This document shows positions 30,957-41,400 of a stretch of 64,000 bases of DNA, in pieces. The notes beneath the pieces are model-generated. The model made no database searches. It had not been told where the DNA came from and saw nothing but the letters and a program-made list of their open reading frames with translations. The position numbers and the translations under genes were made by a program. This stretch comes from Carpediemonas membranifera (lineage: Eukaryota; Fornicata): NCBI GenBank assembly GCA_019828565.1, contig JAHDYR010000014.1, positions 248,001-312,000 on the forward strand, written 5' to 3'. Every line of letters begins with the position of its first letter. Positions within the stretch are counted from its first letter, which is position 1.

Positions 30957-31490
30957 ATGTCGTTCCCCATTCGCAGTAGGAAGTTTAAAGAGGTCACAGC
31001 GGACACAGCGATGCTTCCAACAAAGCTCTCTAACCTGGATGATGGACAGGAACCCTATATGGCGCCGCACGACGTCGGCTCGGCCAATCTCAGTCCATTC
31101 AGACCAGTTGGCTTCCAGATGCACCAGACACTCGCACAACCACCCCATACCGTTAGTAAGAAGCTTTTCGACGCCACCCGCCAATACTTCCAGCGACCAA
31201 CAGAGCCCGAGCTCGCTTTCGACCTGGGATGGGATGTAGAAGCGCCCGAAGCGACGATTGCGACATGCCAGCACTGCTCGGCGCAGTGGCGGGAGTGCAT
31301 GCAGTGCGGCTACTGCGCCAAGCTGGTCTGCGCCCAGTGTGCCCGCCAGTGCACCGCATGCCATGACGTGTTCTGTCCCCTGTGCGCCACAGAGGACTAC
31401 TCCGGCCTCTACGACCAGTCCATATGCCTCGACTGCCGTGACGACCGGCATGACCAGGAGCGGCTTAAGACGCATGGAACTTACAAGTGA
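30957..31490 (+). CDS. Siva-like Cys-rich zinc-binding protein
   Basis: A 177-residue protein. Residues ~104-165 hold twelve or more cysteines in paired CxxC arrangements: CQHC, CMQCGYC, CAQCARQC, CPLC and CLDC. Spacing and fillers match the C-terminal zinc module of the apoptosis-linked Siva family, including the step D-x-S-x-x-Y before the last pair (here DYSGLYDQSICLDC). The N-terminal ~100 residues are polar with no known domain. In animals Siva binds death-receptor tails. In a protist the original role is unknown, so only the fold should be inferred. The TGA overlaps an ATG of the next frame (TGATG), but that gene probably starts at 31661. Confidence 0.75.
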   Translation: MSFPIRSRKFKEVTADTAMLPTKLSNLDDGQEPYMAPHDVGSANLSPFRPVGFQMHQTLAQPPHTVSKKLFDATRQYFQRPTEPELAFDLGWDVEAPEATIATCQHCSAQWRECMQCGYCAKLVCAQCARQCTACHDVFCPLCATEDYSGLYDQSICLDCRDDRHDQERLKTHGTYK

Positions 31491-31660
31491 TGAGGAGCAC
31501 CATAGCGGGTCGAGGAATAGCTGTGGCAACGGGGCTGGTGTACAAATCTGATAAACGTAGCCGTGCGATTTGGCATGATTTGTCCAATTTACGTGATTTA
31601 CGGCCGAGAACATTAATCCCTTCAGCGACGAGCTGGCCACCGGTGTTCTCTATCCCTTGG

Positions 31661-32653
31661 ATGAGTAGCGAAAGTATTGGAGCCAACACGCCAGATGAAA
31701 GGTCCAAAAGCTCACAGAAACGCGCACAATCGTCTGAAGACAGTTATACGCCAGTGGCGAGATGTCTCGGCACGAACACGCAAGTCACGATGGCTGATGG
31801 GTCAACACGCTTTGTCCAGGATATATCCAACGGCGACAAAGTCATGGGAGATGATGGCACGGCGCGCAAGGTCATAGCGTTCAGCACGGGTTCCATGGAC
31901 CTCTATTGCATCAGAGAGATCGGGGGGGACGGAATATGGGCATGCAGCGGTGACCACCTGTGCGTACTCATCGTAGGGCGACCCCGCATTGAGCGTGCTG
32001 ATGTGGACGGCATGGTGGTCGTTACCACGACGCCTCACGTTCCAAAGGCCGAGACAGTCACTGTGCCCGTTGAGTCCGCTCGTGAGTTGCTTGCTAGGCA
32101 CCGCACCGAGTTCTTGGTCCCGGCGAGGGAGCTCGAGTCGGCCTGTGCTAACGTAGCCCCCCTGAAGGTCTACATGCGGCGTGCCAGCACCCTCCCAGCA
32201 ATCTTCCCGCCCCAGATGACTCTGGACGACGCCTACCACGCTGGATACGGCCTACTGTCCGCCAAGGAGCTGTCCGTGTCCGACGCCTGGCAGTCCCCGC
32301 AACACCGCTCGGCCATGGTCGCCGGGGCCGTGGACGCGGCGGGCAGCCTCACGGTCGCTATCGAGAGCCCGCAGGTGAGGGCGGTGTTTGCGACGGCGTG
32401 CCGGTCTCTGTGCATCACTGTCCGCATGGGGAGCGGGACTGTCACCCTCGACGGGGGGGCGGCCGTCATCGTGCCCTTCCTCCGAAGCGAAGGGCTGGCC
32501 GATGCTGCTGTGGCGTCTGCCCCGGCGCGGTTTACGTATCCCTTCACTGTATCGGCCATCGGGAAGGATTCTTACTACGGGTTCGATCTCGATGGAAACA
32601 GACGCTTCCTGCTGGGTGACCTCACCGTGACCCATAACTCGACTCCTGAGTGA
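31661..32653 (+). CDS. Stand-alone intein-like (Hint domain) protein with degenerate endonuclease
   Basis: A 330-residue protein. Residue 35 is Cys in CLGTNTQVTMADGS, followed by VQDISNGDKVMGDDG: a clear intein N-terminal block of the VMA1/HO type. CSGDHLCVL supplies the block B His. The end reads SYYGFDLDG, then FLLGDLTVTHN, then Ser: block F, penultimate His, terminal Asn and a Ser at +1. All residues needed for splicing chemistry are therefore present. Between lies a region with MVAGAVDAAGSL, a decayed LAGLIDADG motif whose last Asp is Ala; no second copy is visible. Only 34 residues precede the intein and four (STPE) follow. No host protein is recognisable. An earlier ATG at 31490 is possible. 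Confidence 0.82.
   Translation: MSSESIGANTPDERSKSSQKRAQSSEDSYTPVARCLGTNTQVTMADGSTRFVQDISNGDKVMGDDGTARKVIAFSTGSMDLYCIREIGGDGIWACSGDHLCVLIVGRPRIERADVDGMVVVTTTPHVPKAETVTVPVESARELLARHRTEFLVPARELESACANVAPLKVYMRRASTLPAIFPPQMTLDDAYHAGYGLLSAKELSVSDAWQSPQHRSAMVAGAVDAAGSLTVAIESPQVRAVFATACRSLCITVRMGSGTVTLDGGAAVIVPFLRSEGLADAAVASAPARFTYPFTVSAIGKDSYYGFDLDGNRRFLLGDLTVTHNSTPE
31763..32638 (+). other. Intein-like segment (Cys1 to terminal Asn)
   Basis: A 292-residue segment. The degenerate LAGLIDADG-like motif is at about 32315-32347. The boundaries are set by the Cys of CLGTN and the Asn of THN before Ser. Confidence 0.8.
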
Positions 32654-33086
32654 CTTTGACCCTTTTTATTTACTGGGCTGCGTTAAATACTGACGGATTG
32701 CAGTGGGCGCTCTGTTTTCTTTGGCGGAAGGTGTTGTATTTGAGACGTTACGACGGAGATAATCTTCCCATGAGGTGTGACGCAGTCGTCGATCGCTTTA
32801 CGCAGTGCTCAGCTTCACTGTGTTGCGCAGTATAAATACATTGTTCGACCCTTCACACTGTGCCGCGCAGGATAAGAATACTTGAGTCTAAATACCATTG
32901 CCGACGCCCTCATGTCCGCTACCCTTTTGGTGTATGACAGGTGGGCAGTCAGGCTGAACCTGTTTAGTCCCCTGGAGTTCATCCCGGGGGGTTGACAGCC
33001 TAAGCCTTCTTCACATGAACCTCCAGTAAACACCTCCAAACGCTACACACACTCAGCATTAAACTGCACTTGACTCTTCCACAACG
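32654..33086. other. Intergenic region with repeated GCGCAG motifs
   Basis: A 433-bp gap. It holds two related units, CTGTGTTGCGCAGTATAAAT (from 32818) and CTGTGCCGCGCAGGATAAGA (from 32858). The second recurs downstream of the Fanzor-like gene at 45466-45500. It could hold the V-ATPase d promoter. Confidence 0.5.
32858..32892 (+). repeat. 35-nt dispersed repeat, copy at the V-ATPase d promoter region
   Basis: Matches 45466-45500 at 30 of 35 positions, with an identical 16-nt core CTGTGCCGCGCAGGAT and a shared TTGAGTC block. Confidence 0.65.
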
Positions 33087-34184
33087 ATGGTGAAAAAGGT
33101 CGGTTCCTGCCCCTCACTGGCCACATATGCCAATGAATTTGGCTTCCTTGAGGGTGTTGTGAAGACCCACTATAACGATTTTCTCTCTTCCTCTGACTAC
33201 CTTGCTCTGAACGAATGCGAAAACATTAGCGACTTCATCGTTCAGTTGAATGGCACTCGCTACTGCCAGTACGTTCAGCATCACCGTGATGATGCCAATC
33301 TCGAGCCGAGCGTCATTCACGACGCGATGATGCGGAAGTTTGTGGATGACTACAACTTCCTTCTCGACAATGCTATTGAGCCCCTCCTCACATTCCTCCG
33401 CTTCTGCACATACGGACACATGATCGACAACACGATTCTCATCATCCAGGGCACGCTCCAGGGCCGTGAACCCGCCCGCCTCATCAAGGCATGCCATCCC
33501 CTCGGTCGTTTCGACGGTATCGGTGCCCTCAGCACGGCGAGGTCGGCCAAGGATCTGTACGACCGCGTGCTGATCGACACTCCTATTGCCAAGTACTTCG
33601 AGAAGGCGGCGATTGGGGGATCCGCCGAGGACACCCTCACGGACAGCAATATCGAGCTCCTCCGCAACTCCCTGCACAAGCACTATCTTGAGGACTTCCT
33701 GGAGCTCATCAAGGAGCTCGGCGGCGACACTTACGATGAGATGAAGCCCTTGCTCGACTTCGAGGCCGATCGCCGTGCCATCAATATCAGCATCAACTCG
33801 CTCAACAGCGATATCACCGCGGAGGAGCGTCGTGCCCTGATGCCCCGCATGGGCGTGCTCTTCCCATGCGGCACCGACCAGCTTGTGAACCGCGACTCCC
33901 TGCAAGGAGTTGGGCTGGCCCTCTCCAGGGTTGACGAGTACCACCACATCTTCGTGGCGGGATCTGAGGACGACCTTGACAGTACTGTGAGCATCGAAGA
34001 CGGCATGTACAAGCTGGAGACCGCCATGGCTCGTCAGGCAATGTACCGCGGCTTCTGCTTTGCCCCGTTCTATGGGTTCTTCAAGCTGAGGGAGCAAGAG
34101 ATCCGCAATGTGATGTGGTTGGCGGAGCGAGTCCATTTAGGGCTCAACGAGGGTGTTTCTAAGTTGCCCATCATCCGGGACTAA
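33087..34184 (+). CDS. V-type ATPase subunit d (Vma6)
   Basis: A 365-residue protein of the V0 sector that links the rotary c-ring to the central stalk on the cytosolic side of acidic compartments. Family blocks are present: GFLEGVVKTHYNDFL near the start, FLRFCTYGHMIDNTILIIQG, ACHPLGRFDGIGAL, and the C-terminal FCFAPFYGFFKLREQEIRNV with the typical NVMWLAERV. The length is normal (~350 residues). The start MVKK is the first ATG in frame. Subunit E of the same pump is at 8082-8782. AGTTTACTAA lies close behind the stop. Confidence 0.95.
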   Translation: MVKKVGSCPSLATYANEFGFLEGVVKTHYNDFLSSSDYLALNECENISDFIVQLNGTRYCQYVQHHRDDANLEPSVIHDAMMRKFVDDYNFLLDNAIEPLLTFLRFCTYGHMIDNTILIIQGTLQGREPARLIKACHPLGRFDGIGALSTARSAKDLYDRVLIDTPIAKYFEKAAIGGSAEDTLTDSNIELLRNSLHKHYLEDFLELIKELGGDTYDEMKPLLDFEADRRAINISINSLNSDITAEERRALMPRMGVLFPCGTDQLVNRDSLQGVGLALSRVDEYHHIFVAGSEDDLDSTVSIEDGMYKLETAMARQAMYRGFCFAPFYGFFKLREQEIRNVMWLAERVHLGLNEGVSKLPIIRD

Positions 34185-34301
34185 ACTAGTTTACTAACGA
34201 CTGCGGAGCAATGAGCTTACTGGGCCATGGCTGTGAGCTGTGGGGTGAATGGTTGAGGGAATACTGCTGTCACGATCACAACGAGAATAATTCAGGAAGG
34301 A

Positions 34302-34886
34302 ATGCCGCTGAAGAAATCCCATGATAAGAATGTGGATGATGTCGTCAGTTCAATGGAGCTGAAGGCGCAAGGACTACGGGATAAGATCCAAGGCGTTAAC
34401 GACCAAATTGACCGCCTGAAGCAACAGCTTGCAGGACCGACGCGAGATACTGCGCGAGCACAAGCAACGAAGCTGCTACAGCAGCGCCGACAGTATCAGA
34501 GGCAGCTCACTGTCATTGAGAAGCAGAGCATGAACATCACTGCCGCCAAGACAAGCATGAGCATCCTCGAAACCTCGAGGCAGACGTTCGACGCGATGTC
34601 CTCACTCAACAAGGCCATGGGGCAGAGAATGAAGGGCTTCAGCGCGGACAAGATCGCAGACCTCCAGGACGACATGAGCGAGCTTCTCTACTCCGCCGAT
34701 GAGATCACCAACACGCTGTCTCAGGACTTCGCGGTGCCGGACTCGGTCACCGATGCCGACCTTGAACTTGAAATGAGTATTCTGGAGAGCGAGATCGCGG
34801 CGGGGCAGATGACTGAGGCAGGGGCAAGACCGGTCTACCTGGAGCAGTCGGCACCTGCTGAGGACGAGGATGAGTTTATTATTTGA
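34302..34886 (+). CDS. ESCRT-III protein VPS60/CHMP5-like
   Basis: A 194-residue helical Snf7-family protein with a basic N-terminal helix region and an acidic C-terminus (EDEDEFII). The LLQQRRQYQRQL segment and, above all, the KIADLQDDMSELLYSADEI stretch match VPS60/CHMP5 (Asp-Gln-Ile-Glu-Asp-Leu-Gln-Asp-x-x-x-x-x-x-x-x-Ala-x-Glu-Ile), followed by an acidic segment with LELEMSILESEI. The family assembles on membranes during endosomal sorting and is regulated with Vta1/Vps4. The usual length is ~215 residues, so it is slightly short. It begins 117 bp after the V-ATPase d stop. Confidence 0.85.
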   Translation: MPLKKSHDKNVDDVVSSMELKAQGLRDKIQGVNDQIDRLKQQLAGPTRDTARAQATKLLQQRRQYQRQLTVIEKQSMNITAAKTSMSILETSRQTFDAMSSLNKAMGQRMKGFSADKIADLQDDMSELLYSADEITNTLSQDFAVPDSVTDADLELEMSILESEIAAGQMTEAGARPVYLEQSAPAEDEDEFII

Positions 34887-35111
34887 GGGGTGGGTGGTTG
34901 AATGTTTAAATGTGGTCTTCTTGGTGGTTGCTTGAAATGTGGAGGTTGTTGATCCCTAGAGGTGACCCCTAGAACTGTCGTAAAACGTCCGGAGAAAACC
35001 GGGCTGTGTAGAGCAAGGCCGATGGAGACGGGATGAGCGAGCTATATCTCGAGATTTGGTCAATTTGCCAAAATATTCGCAAGAACCTGGCGAAGAACCC
35101 AACAACAGAAT

Positions 35112-37099
35112 ATGGACCTTGAAGAGCTCGGTGAGACTGATACGGATGACTTTCAGGATCAAATCGATAGCGATAGCTCGTTACAGGCTCAAAAGCCCGC
35201 AAAACCAACGAAACGACGCCGGCGAAAGACTACGATCTACGTATGCCTCACAAACTGCAAGTACGCAGTTCTACCAGAGGTGTGCAAATCACTAGGCTGG
35301 CGAGTTGTCTCTGAGGAGTCCAACTGGGATCTCTACTGGTCCGATCGTTCTGTAGCCCCCGAACGTCTCATGCGTTTCAACGTTTGCTTGTCCACTCCTC
35401 CCTCACACAGGCTTTCCAGCGCTGCAACCACTTCCCTGGGATGTACGAGATCTCCCGCAAGGACAACCTCTCGAAGAACCTGAACCGCATGCGACGGCAG
35501 TACCCCGAGGAGTTCGACTTCTACCCGCCCTCTTTCACCCTCCCAGGGGACAGCATCGACTTCAAGAGCTACTACGCCAAGCGGAAGACCAAGACTGTGT
35601 TCATCAGCAAGCCTGTAGCGGGTTGCCAGGGGAAGGGCATCTTTCTTTTCAAGAGCATCGACGACATCGAGGTAACCGAGCCCCAGGTTGTCCAGCGGTA
35701 CATCAATAGGCCGCACCTCATCGGGGGGCTCAAGTACGACCTCCGCATCTACCTCCTTGTAGCGTCTGTCTCGCCCCTTCGGTTGTTCATTTACAAAAAG
35801 GGCATGGCCAGGTTTGCCACGCAGGAGTACGTCGAGCCAACCGGAAGGAATCTTGGGGAGACGTACATGCATCTTACGAACTACTCCTTGAACAAGAAGA
35901 ATGACCAGTTTTCGTACAACACTGACATGGAGCACGATGACGAGGGAAGCAAACGCAGTCTCGAGTCCGTGTGGCGCGTGCTTCGGGCGGAGGGTGTGGA
36001 CGTCGATGAGGTGTGGGACAAGATCAAGGACATCTTCGTGAAGACCGTGGTGGCCATCCAACCTTCCCTTGCCCACACGCATCGGACATGTCTGCCGAAT
36101 GACAAGGCCGGCAACGCGTGCTTCGAGATACTGGGCATGGACATCCTGCTCGACTCCAAGTACAACCCCTGGCTTATAGAGGTCAACCACTCACCGTCGT
36201 TCAACATCGATTCCCCACTCGACCACGAGCTTAAGTTCGGAGTCATACACGACTCCTGCGTCCTACTCAATATGGACCCCGCTGATAAGGCCAAGATGAG
36301 GGCAAGGCAGCGCGCTGACCAGAATGCCCGACTGTACCGTAAGTCGTCGGCCGGGAAGGAACAGAAGGAGCGACCAGCACTGGGCACGACCACGATGGAG
36401 TGGGAGGACGAGCACATGGGAGACTTCGAGCGGATCTTCCCCTGCTCTGCAGCCAAGATGGCACAGTACTCGTCGTTTTCGCAGGATAAGGCTCTGTACG
36501 GCGAGACCACGGCGTCGAAGATCAGACGGACGGAGATCAAGCGGAAGATGGAGAGTGTCAAGGAGAAGGCGGAGACGGAGAGGCTGGCGAGGGAGGGTAA
36601 GCCCCCAAGGGCCGCGGCATCGGCCGACGGCCATCCCCGGCCCAAGAAGAAGGCCCCCCCAAAGGCGGCCAGTAGCTCGGTCAAACTCTCAGGCCAGGAG
36701 CGGTTTGAGTCGCTGTATAGCGCCCGGCCGAGGGCCCCCAAGCCCGTGCCGCGGCTGGCGGCGACGGGGCCGAACGGCGGGGCCTTCCCAAGCGTGTTCG
36801 TAGCCGGTGAGTCGATCGAGGCGCACTCTGAACGGAGTAGGATCGCTGACCGTCTGATCCGGGACCGACTGATCACGGCCTCTGGTGTCAGGGAGGCCAT
36901 ACACAAGATGCTGGCCGACCCAGTGCCCCAAATGATGGCTAACAGGCCAGTGGTCCGAGCTGAGCCCCGGCACACGTTCATCCAGCATCAGACGGTGTCT
37001 GGAGTCTATCCGCAGTTTACCGGGAGTCGCGACCGGCCTCTGGGTCAGAACATGTATGTAGGGCTTGGGCCTGTAATAAGGCCACTCGGACCTAGGTGA
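35112..37099 (+). CDS. Tubulin tyrosine ligase-like (TTLL) glutamylase/glycylase, with one 29-nt intron
   Basis: Exons 35112-35381 and 35411-37099 encode 652 residues. After an acidic N-terminus and a Lys/Arg patch, the core starts with NWDLYWSDRSVAPERLM. Splicing joins it to FQRCNHFPGMYEISRKDNL, as in TTLL enzymes. KPVAGCQGKGIFLF is the ATP-grasp loop, YDLRIYLLVASV the next strand, HLTNYSLNKKN the metal/ATP block, and GMDILLD...WLIEVNHSPSF the catalytic end. The enzyme adds Glu or Gly chains to tubulin tails of cilia and basal bodies; a close fit to TTLL6/13-type polyglutamylases is likely but not proven. The basic C-terminal tail (~270 residues) may bind microtubules. Confidence 0.92.
35382..35410 (+). 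other. 29-nt spliceosomal intron in the TTLL gene
   Basis: Begins GTTTGC and ends CCTCACACAG. Removal restores the highly conserved TTLL junction (RFN to AFQRCNHFPGM) in phase 0. Confidence 0.93.
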
Positions 37100-37186
37100 G
37101 AGGCATGTATATACGATTTATATGAACGTAAACGGGACGTGGTTACTGTATTGTGAAGAAATCGGCTATGAACGGACTACTGGGTG

Positions 37187-38149
37187 ATGTCGAGATGTGA
37201 AACTATCTGGGGATGGTGGATGGGCCGATGTGCCATGGCTAGGCATGCTGAATTCAGCTGCAAGTCTGCCGGACCCGTGGGAATTTTTACCGAAAACTGC
37301 GGCGACTGCTCGTGGTCAAGACAATTCACACATCTTAAGAATCTGAAAGAACGCATGGAGGATTATCTGGACTTCGAAATCTTTAGAACCAAACCCGTCA
37401 ACGGGTGCAGCTTCACCTGCAAGGATGCTAGAAACAGCCTCAAGATCTCTAGCGGCAAGCAGATGAAGGAAATCGAAATCCCGAAGACCAAGGGCGTTAC
37501 CGTCACCATGCCTAAGACCTTCTCGGCCAAGTACGCCTATACTCACCACATGCAGTGCCCCCAGGGCCATCCTATGACTTGCAAGGCCATCACCGCCGTT
37601 GACGACAAGACCGTCTCCATCATCGCAGGCGTTGAGCACAAGTGCACCAACAGCAAGTCGCCCATCGACCGCCTCTTCGGCAGCCTGGGCGTCTCCGCTG
37701 CCGCCTGCAAGCTGTTCAAGGAGAAGAAGGAGGGCCTCAAGTCCGAGGACAACAAGATCGTCACCGGTCTCGGCATGACCTTCAAGCGCGATGACCACCG
37801 CGTCGCCATCACTGCTGACGTGTCCCCCTTCACCAAGGACGCCAACTGCTACCTCGCCACAACCCACACCATCCACCCCGGTGTCACTGTTGGCGTCAAG
37901 TCCGGCATGAAGATGCACAAGGGCGAGACCCTCAAGGTCACCCACGACACCAAGGCCGCCATCTCCGTCGAGCCCGCCTGCCCCGGTGTCAAGCGCATCG
38001 ACATCCGCGGCAACTCGAACTACGACGGGTTTGTCTCCGTCGTGGCCCAGTGCCCCTCTGCCCGCGACAGTGAGATCGCCTTTACTGCCCAGTACAAGCA
38101 CGAGACCAAGGCCATCATCCCTGGCATGTCGATCAAGATCGGCATGTAA
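37187..38149 (+). CDS. Putative organellar outer-membrane beta-barrel protein (VDAC/Tom40-like)
   Basis: Up to 320 residues; the likely functional part begins at an ATG at 37355 (264 residues, porin size), since the earlier ~56 codons look less codon-biased. From residue ~130 on, amphipathic strands alternate with short turns (for example VTVGVKSGMKM, then TLKVTHDTKAAISV). The last strand, AIIPGMSIKI, fits the mitochondrial beta-signal (polar-x-Gly-x-x-hydrophobic-x-hydrophobic) read by the SAM/Omp85 assembly machinery. Several Cys residues occur. There is no direct sequence match to a porin that I can name, so this is a structural inference. It would sit in the outer membrane of the mitochondrion-related organelle. 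Confidence 0.5.
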   Translation: MSRCETIWGWWMGRCAMARHAEFSCKSAGPVGIFTENCGDCSWSRQFTHLKNLKERMEDYLDFEIFRTKPVNGCSFTCKDARNSLKISSGKQMKEIEIPKTKGVTVTMPKTFSAKYAYTHHMQCPQGHPMTCKAITAVDDKTVSIIAGVEHKCTNSKSPIDRLFGSLGVSAAACKLFKEKKEGLKSEDNKIVTGLGMTFKRDDHRVAITADVSPFTKDANCYLATTHTIHPGVTVGVKSGMKMHKGETLKVTHDTKAAISVEPACPGVKRIDIRGNSNYDGFVSVVAQCPSARDSEIAFTAQYKHETKAIIPGMSIKIGM

Positions 38150-38424
38150 ATGATGTAAACACGTCGACCAAGCTCTGGTACACTTCATTGGTTGTTAGTA
38201 TGACAGAAGGATTGCGTTGGTAGGCCCGTTGCACACCTTCGGTGCTGTTCTCGCCAACCCGGGTCGGAGTCTTTGAAAAGCAACCCGAATGTATGACCTT
38301 TCCAAGACGCTTGGCAGATCAGTTAGGCGCAGAGCACTCCCAAAACTAGTATGTAGATCCCTGCTTGCCGTTCAATCTTACGTAGCTTCTTTCTGACGAC
38401 GAAATTGAAGAAATTGACGATAAC

Positions 38425-41400
38425 ATGGCCAATGGTGCCGGGCTTGAGCTAAAGAGGCCACCAAAGATGCTGCACGATAATGGAGGGGAAATTCTTACAC
38501 CTCAAGCCATTCATGAGAGTGTTGACCTGTCTCTTGTCGCCGGCGACAATGACGATGAAACTGAGTTGGACAGCGATGTATTCGAGACCTCCCGGGCACG
38601 CACACGGGTAGAAACCGTCCTGCACTCCGATGCTGGCGAGTTTGCAACCCCCCACCTCAACAGCGGGCACTCCATCCAATCCCTTGTTGGGGGCAGGAGC
38701 ACCGCTACAGCAGGAACTCAGCCGGTGCAGCCACAGGACGATGGCGAGGCGACTGCCACGGCAGAGGACACAGAGACTGAGGAATATGTACCAGGGTCAG
38801 AGGTGAGTCCCGCGAAGACCAATGCTCGGCGACCAATGATAGCCGACGACAGCGAGACGGAGGTTGATGCCACAGCGACAGCGACAGAGGTGGGCACGGC
38901 GACGGACTCGGACCGCACGGCCTCCTCATTCAGTGAGCACGTGCCCGGGACGAAGGAGATGCTGCTCAACGCCGCAAAGACCCCTGAGAAGCCCGGGGCT
39001 GGCAAGTCGCCGGCGGTCACCCCAACCCACCTGCTCTCCTCTACAGGGCACGTTGTCCCGCCAGACCTAGTCCGTGTCACGCAGCAGGCCCCGATGTCGG
39101 TCTCGGCTGAGTTCGAGGCAGAGCACACTGCCGAGATGCCCGCGGACAAACGAGACCTGCTGTTGCCACTGTTCGACGGCGATGAGGTCTTTTACATGGC
39201 CTTTCTGCGGTGCTTTAAGATCGATACGATTCACCCCTGGCAAGCCCGGGCCATCAAGACTCTGGCCACCGATCCCACGAAGAACGCCGTGATAATCGCC
39301 CCAACCAGCGCGGGCAAGACCGTGGTGGCCGCTGCCCTGCTTGCTCAGACAGTGTTTGCCCACAGGAAGCAGCGGGCGGTATGGTCGACCCCCCTGATCG
39401 CCCAGGCGGCGGAGGTCACGCCGCTACTGACCAGTCTGTTTGCCGCGGCCCACATGTCGGTCGAGGGCATGTACGGGAGCCATAAGGCGGCCAATAGCGA
39501 CGGTTCGCTGTATGTTCAGACGTTTGAGAAAGCGGCATCGGCCATTAACATGTTGCTCCAGCATCACCGGGCAAACAACATCTCCTGCGTCCTGGTCGAT
39601 GAGGTCCACATGATAGCCGACCCGACCCGTGGCGCGACTCTCGAACTTATGATGACGAAGCTGCGGCTACTACTACCCCAAACCCGGATCATCGCAATGT
39701 CGGCAACATTTCCGAACTCCCACCAGCTGGCAGAGTGGCTCGACGCCAACCTCATCGTCGCCCCGCCCACCGTACGGCCCGTGACGCTGAGGGAGACGGT
39801 CACAATGCCCGCCAGACATCTCATGCGGGTGATGGGGACCCAGCTAGCCGCACACGGAGCGAAAATGTCCAATAGATGCCTGCTGGAGCGGCGGGGTGAT
39901 GAGCTCGTGCCTGTTGGGGTTGCTGAGAAGGTCGACACCACAATCATTGGCAAGGGGCCGCGGGATGGGGGCCACCACCTCTCCGACGCGGAGGCCAGGA
40001 TACTTAGGTTACCCACGAACAAGCGGACGTACATGAGCGTGTCGTTCTGTGAGACCATGCGGCTGCTCCAGGACGTTGAGGGCGGGACTCTCGTCTTCTG
40101 TGGCTCCAAGGCCGAGGCGGAGCGGATGGCAGTCCACTGCGCCATGCTCACGGCCCTTGAATTAATCAAATCGGGAAAACGATCGCAGTCTGACGAGACA
40201 ACACGACAAATGCTGGACGCCTTTTCCAACCTGCCCTTTGCCCCAGAGAGGCAGCTGGTGGCCGTCGCACCGCACCACATCGCCTTCCATCATGCTGGCC
40301 TTAGCGAAGAGGAGCGCGACATCGTCGTTCAGGGCTTCCGGCTGGGCGTTATCCGTGTCATATTCTGCACCCCGACCCTTGCCAGCGGAGTCAACCTACC
40401 GTCGTCCACAGTCATCATCACTCGGCCCATGATCGCGGGGATGAATCTAGATGCCACCAGATATCGACAGATCGCGGGACGGGCGGGACGATTCGGTCTG
40501 GACGCCACTGGCCGATGCCACACGATCATACCGCAGGACGGCTGGACGCTGCAGCAGACCAAGGGCCTTGTGTGTGACCTCGCCAGACCGGTTCTGTCAT
40601 CCTTCGTGCAGCCGGTTCCGGGGCAGGGGCAGCAGCTTCATCTCAACCGACCCGTGCTGGAAGCCTTGTTGTTCTGCCCCAACTCCGTTGACAGCTTCCT
40701 TCGGCACACCTTCTACTTTCACACTATCCAAAACGACGCCCACGCCGGCGCTTGGTTCGAGAAGGTCATTGCCACTGAGATCACCCGCCTCACTAGAGAT
40801 TCATTCGTCGAGGGTGGCGAGCCGTCCAAGCTCGGTGCTGCCTCTGTCAGGGCAGGGTTCAGTCCGGAGATGGCCATTGAGATGTACAAGTCCCTCGGCC
40901 ATGCCAGGAAGCGGTGCCGGCTCGACGACGAGCTCTTCCTCCTCTTCCACGTCGCCCCGACCTTCAACGCAGCTGCGGTCGTCCAGGAGTACATGATGAG
41001 GCCGATCCACCCCATGTCGTTCCGCGGCCGGCTGTACACGATCCTGAGCGAGCTCCCCATCGAGCGGTTTAACGTCATTGTATGTGACATCCTTGGCCCC
41101 TTCCTGCACGACCTCATCCAAACTGCCCCGCCGGCCAGCGGCATCGCCCGCATAGCGAAGGAGCACACCCCCGTCGGCGTGCTTACCTGGGCCCTTGGCG
41201 TCCCCAACGAGGGCGTGTCTGACCTCGTGCTAGACCGGTCGACGTGGCCGCTGCTGCACGGACTGATGAGAGCACTGCACCGGCTGCACGCCGCGCTGTT
41301 GATGACGATGCTCATTGACGAGATCCCACTAGATGTCATTGTCGAGAGGATGGGGTATCGCGTGGCTGAGCTCGACGGTCCTCTCATCCCCACGCGCGGT

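Noticed and set aside
32650-32835. Small frame after the intein-like gene as a missed C-extein exon
   Set aside because: The possible intron (GTGACT to TGCAG, 54 nt) leads to a stop after about 15 unrelated codons.
33114-34136. A 340-codon leftward frame opposite V-ATPase subunit d
   Set aside because: Antisense shadow of a conserved gene with biased composition.
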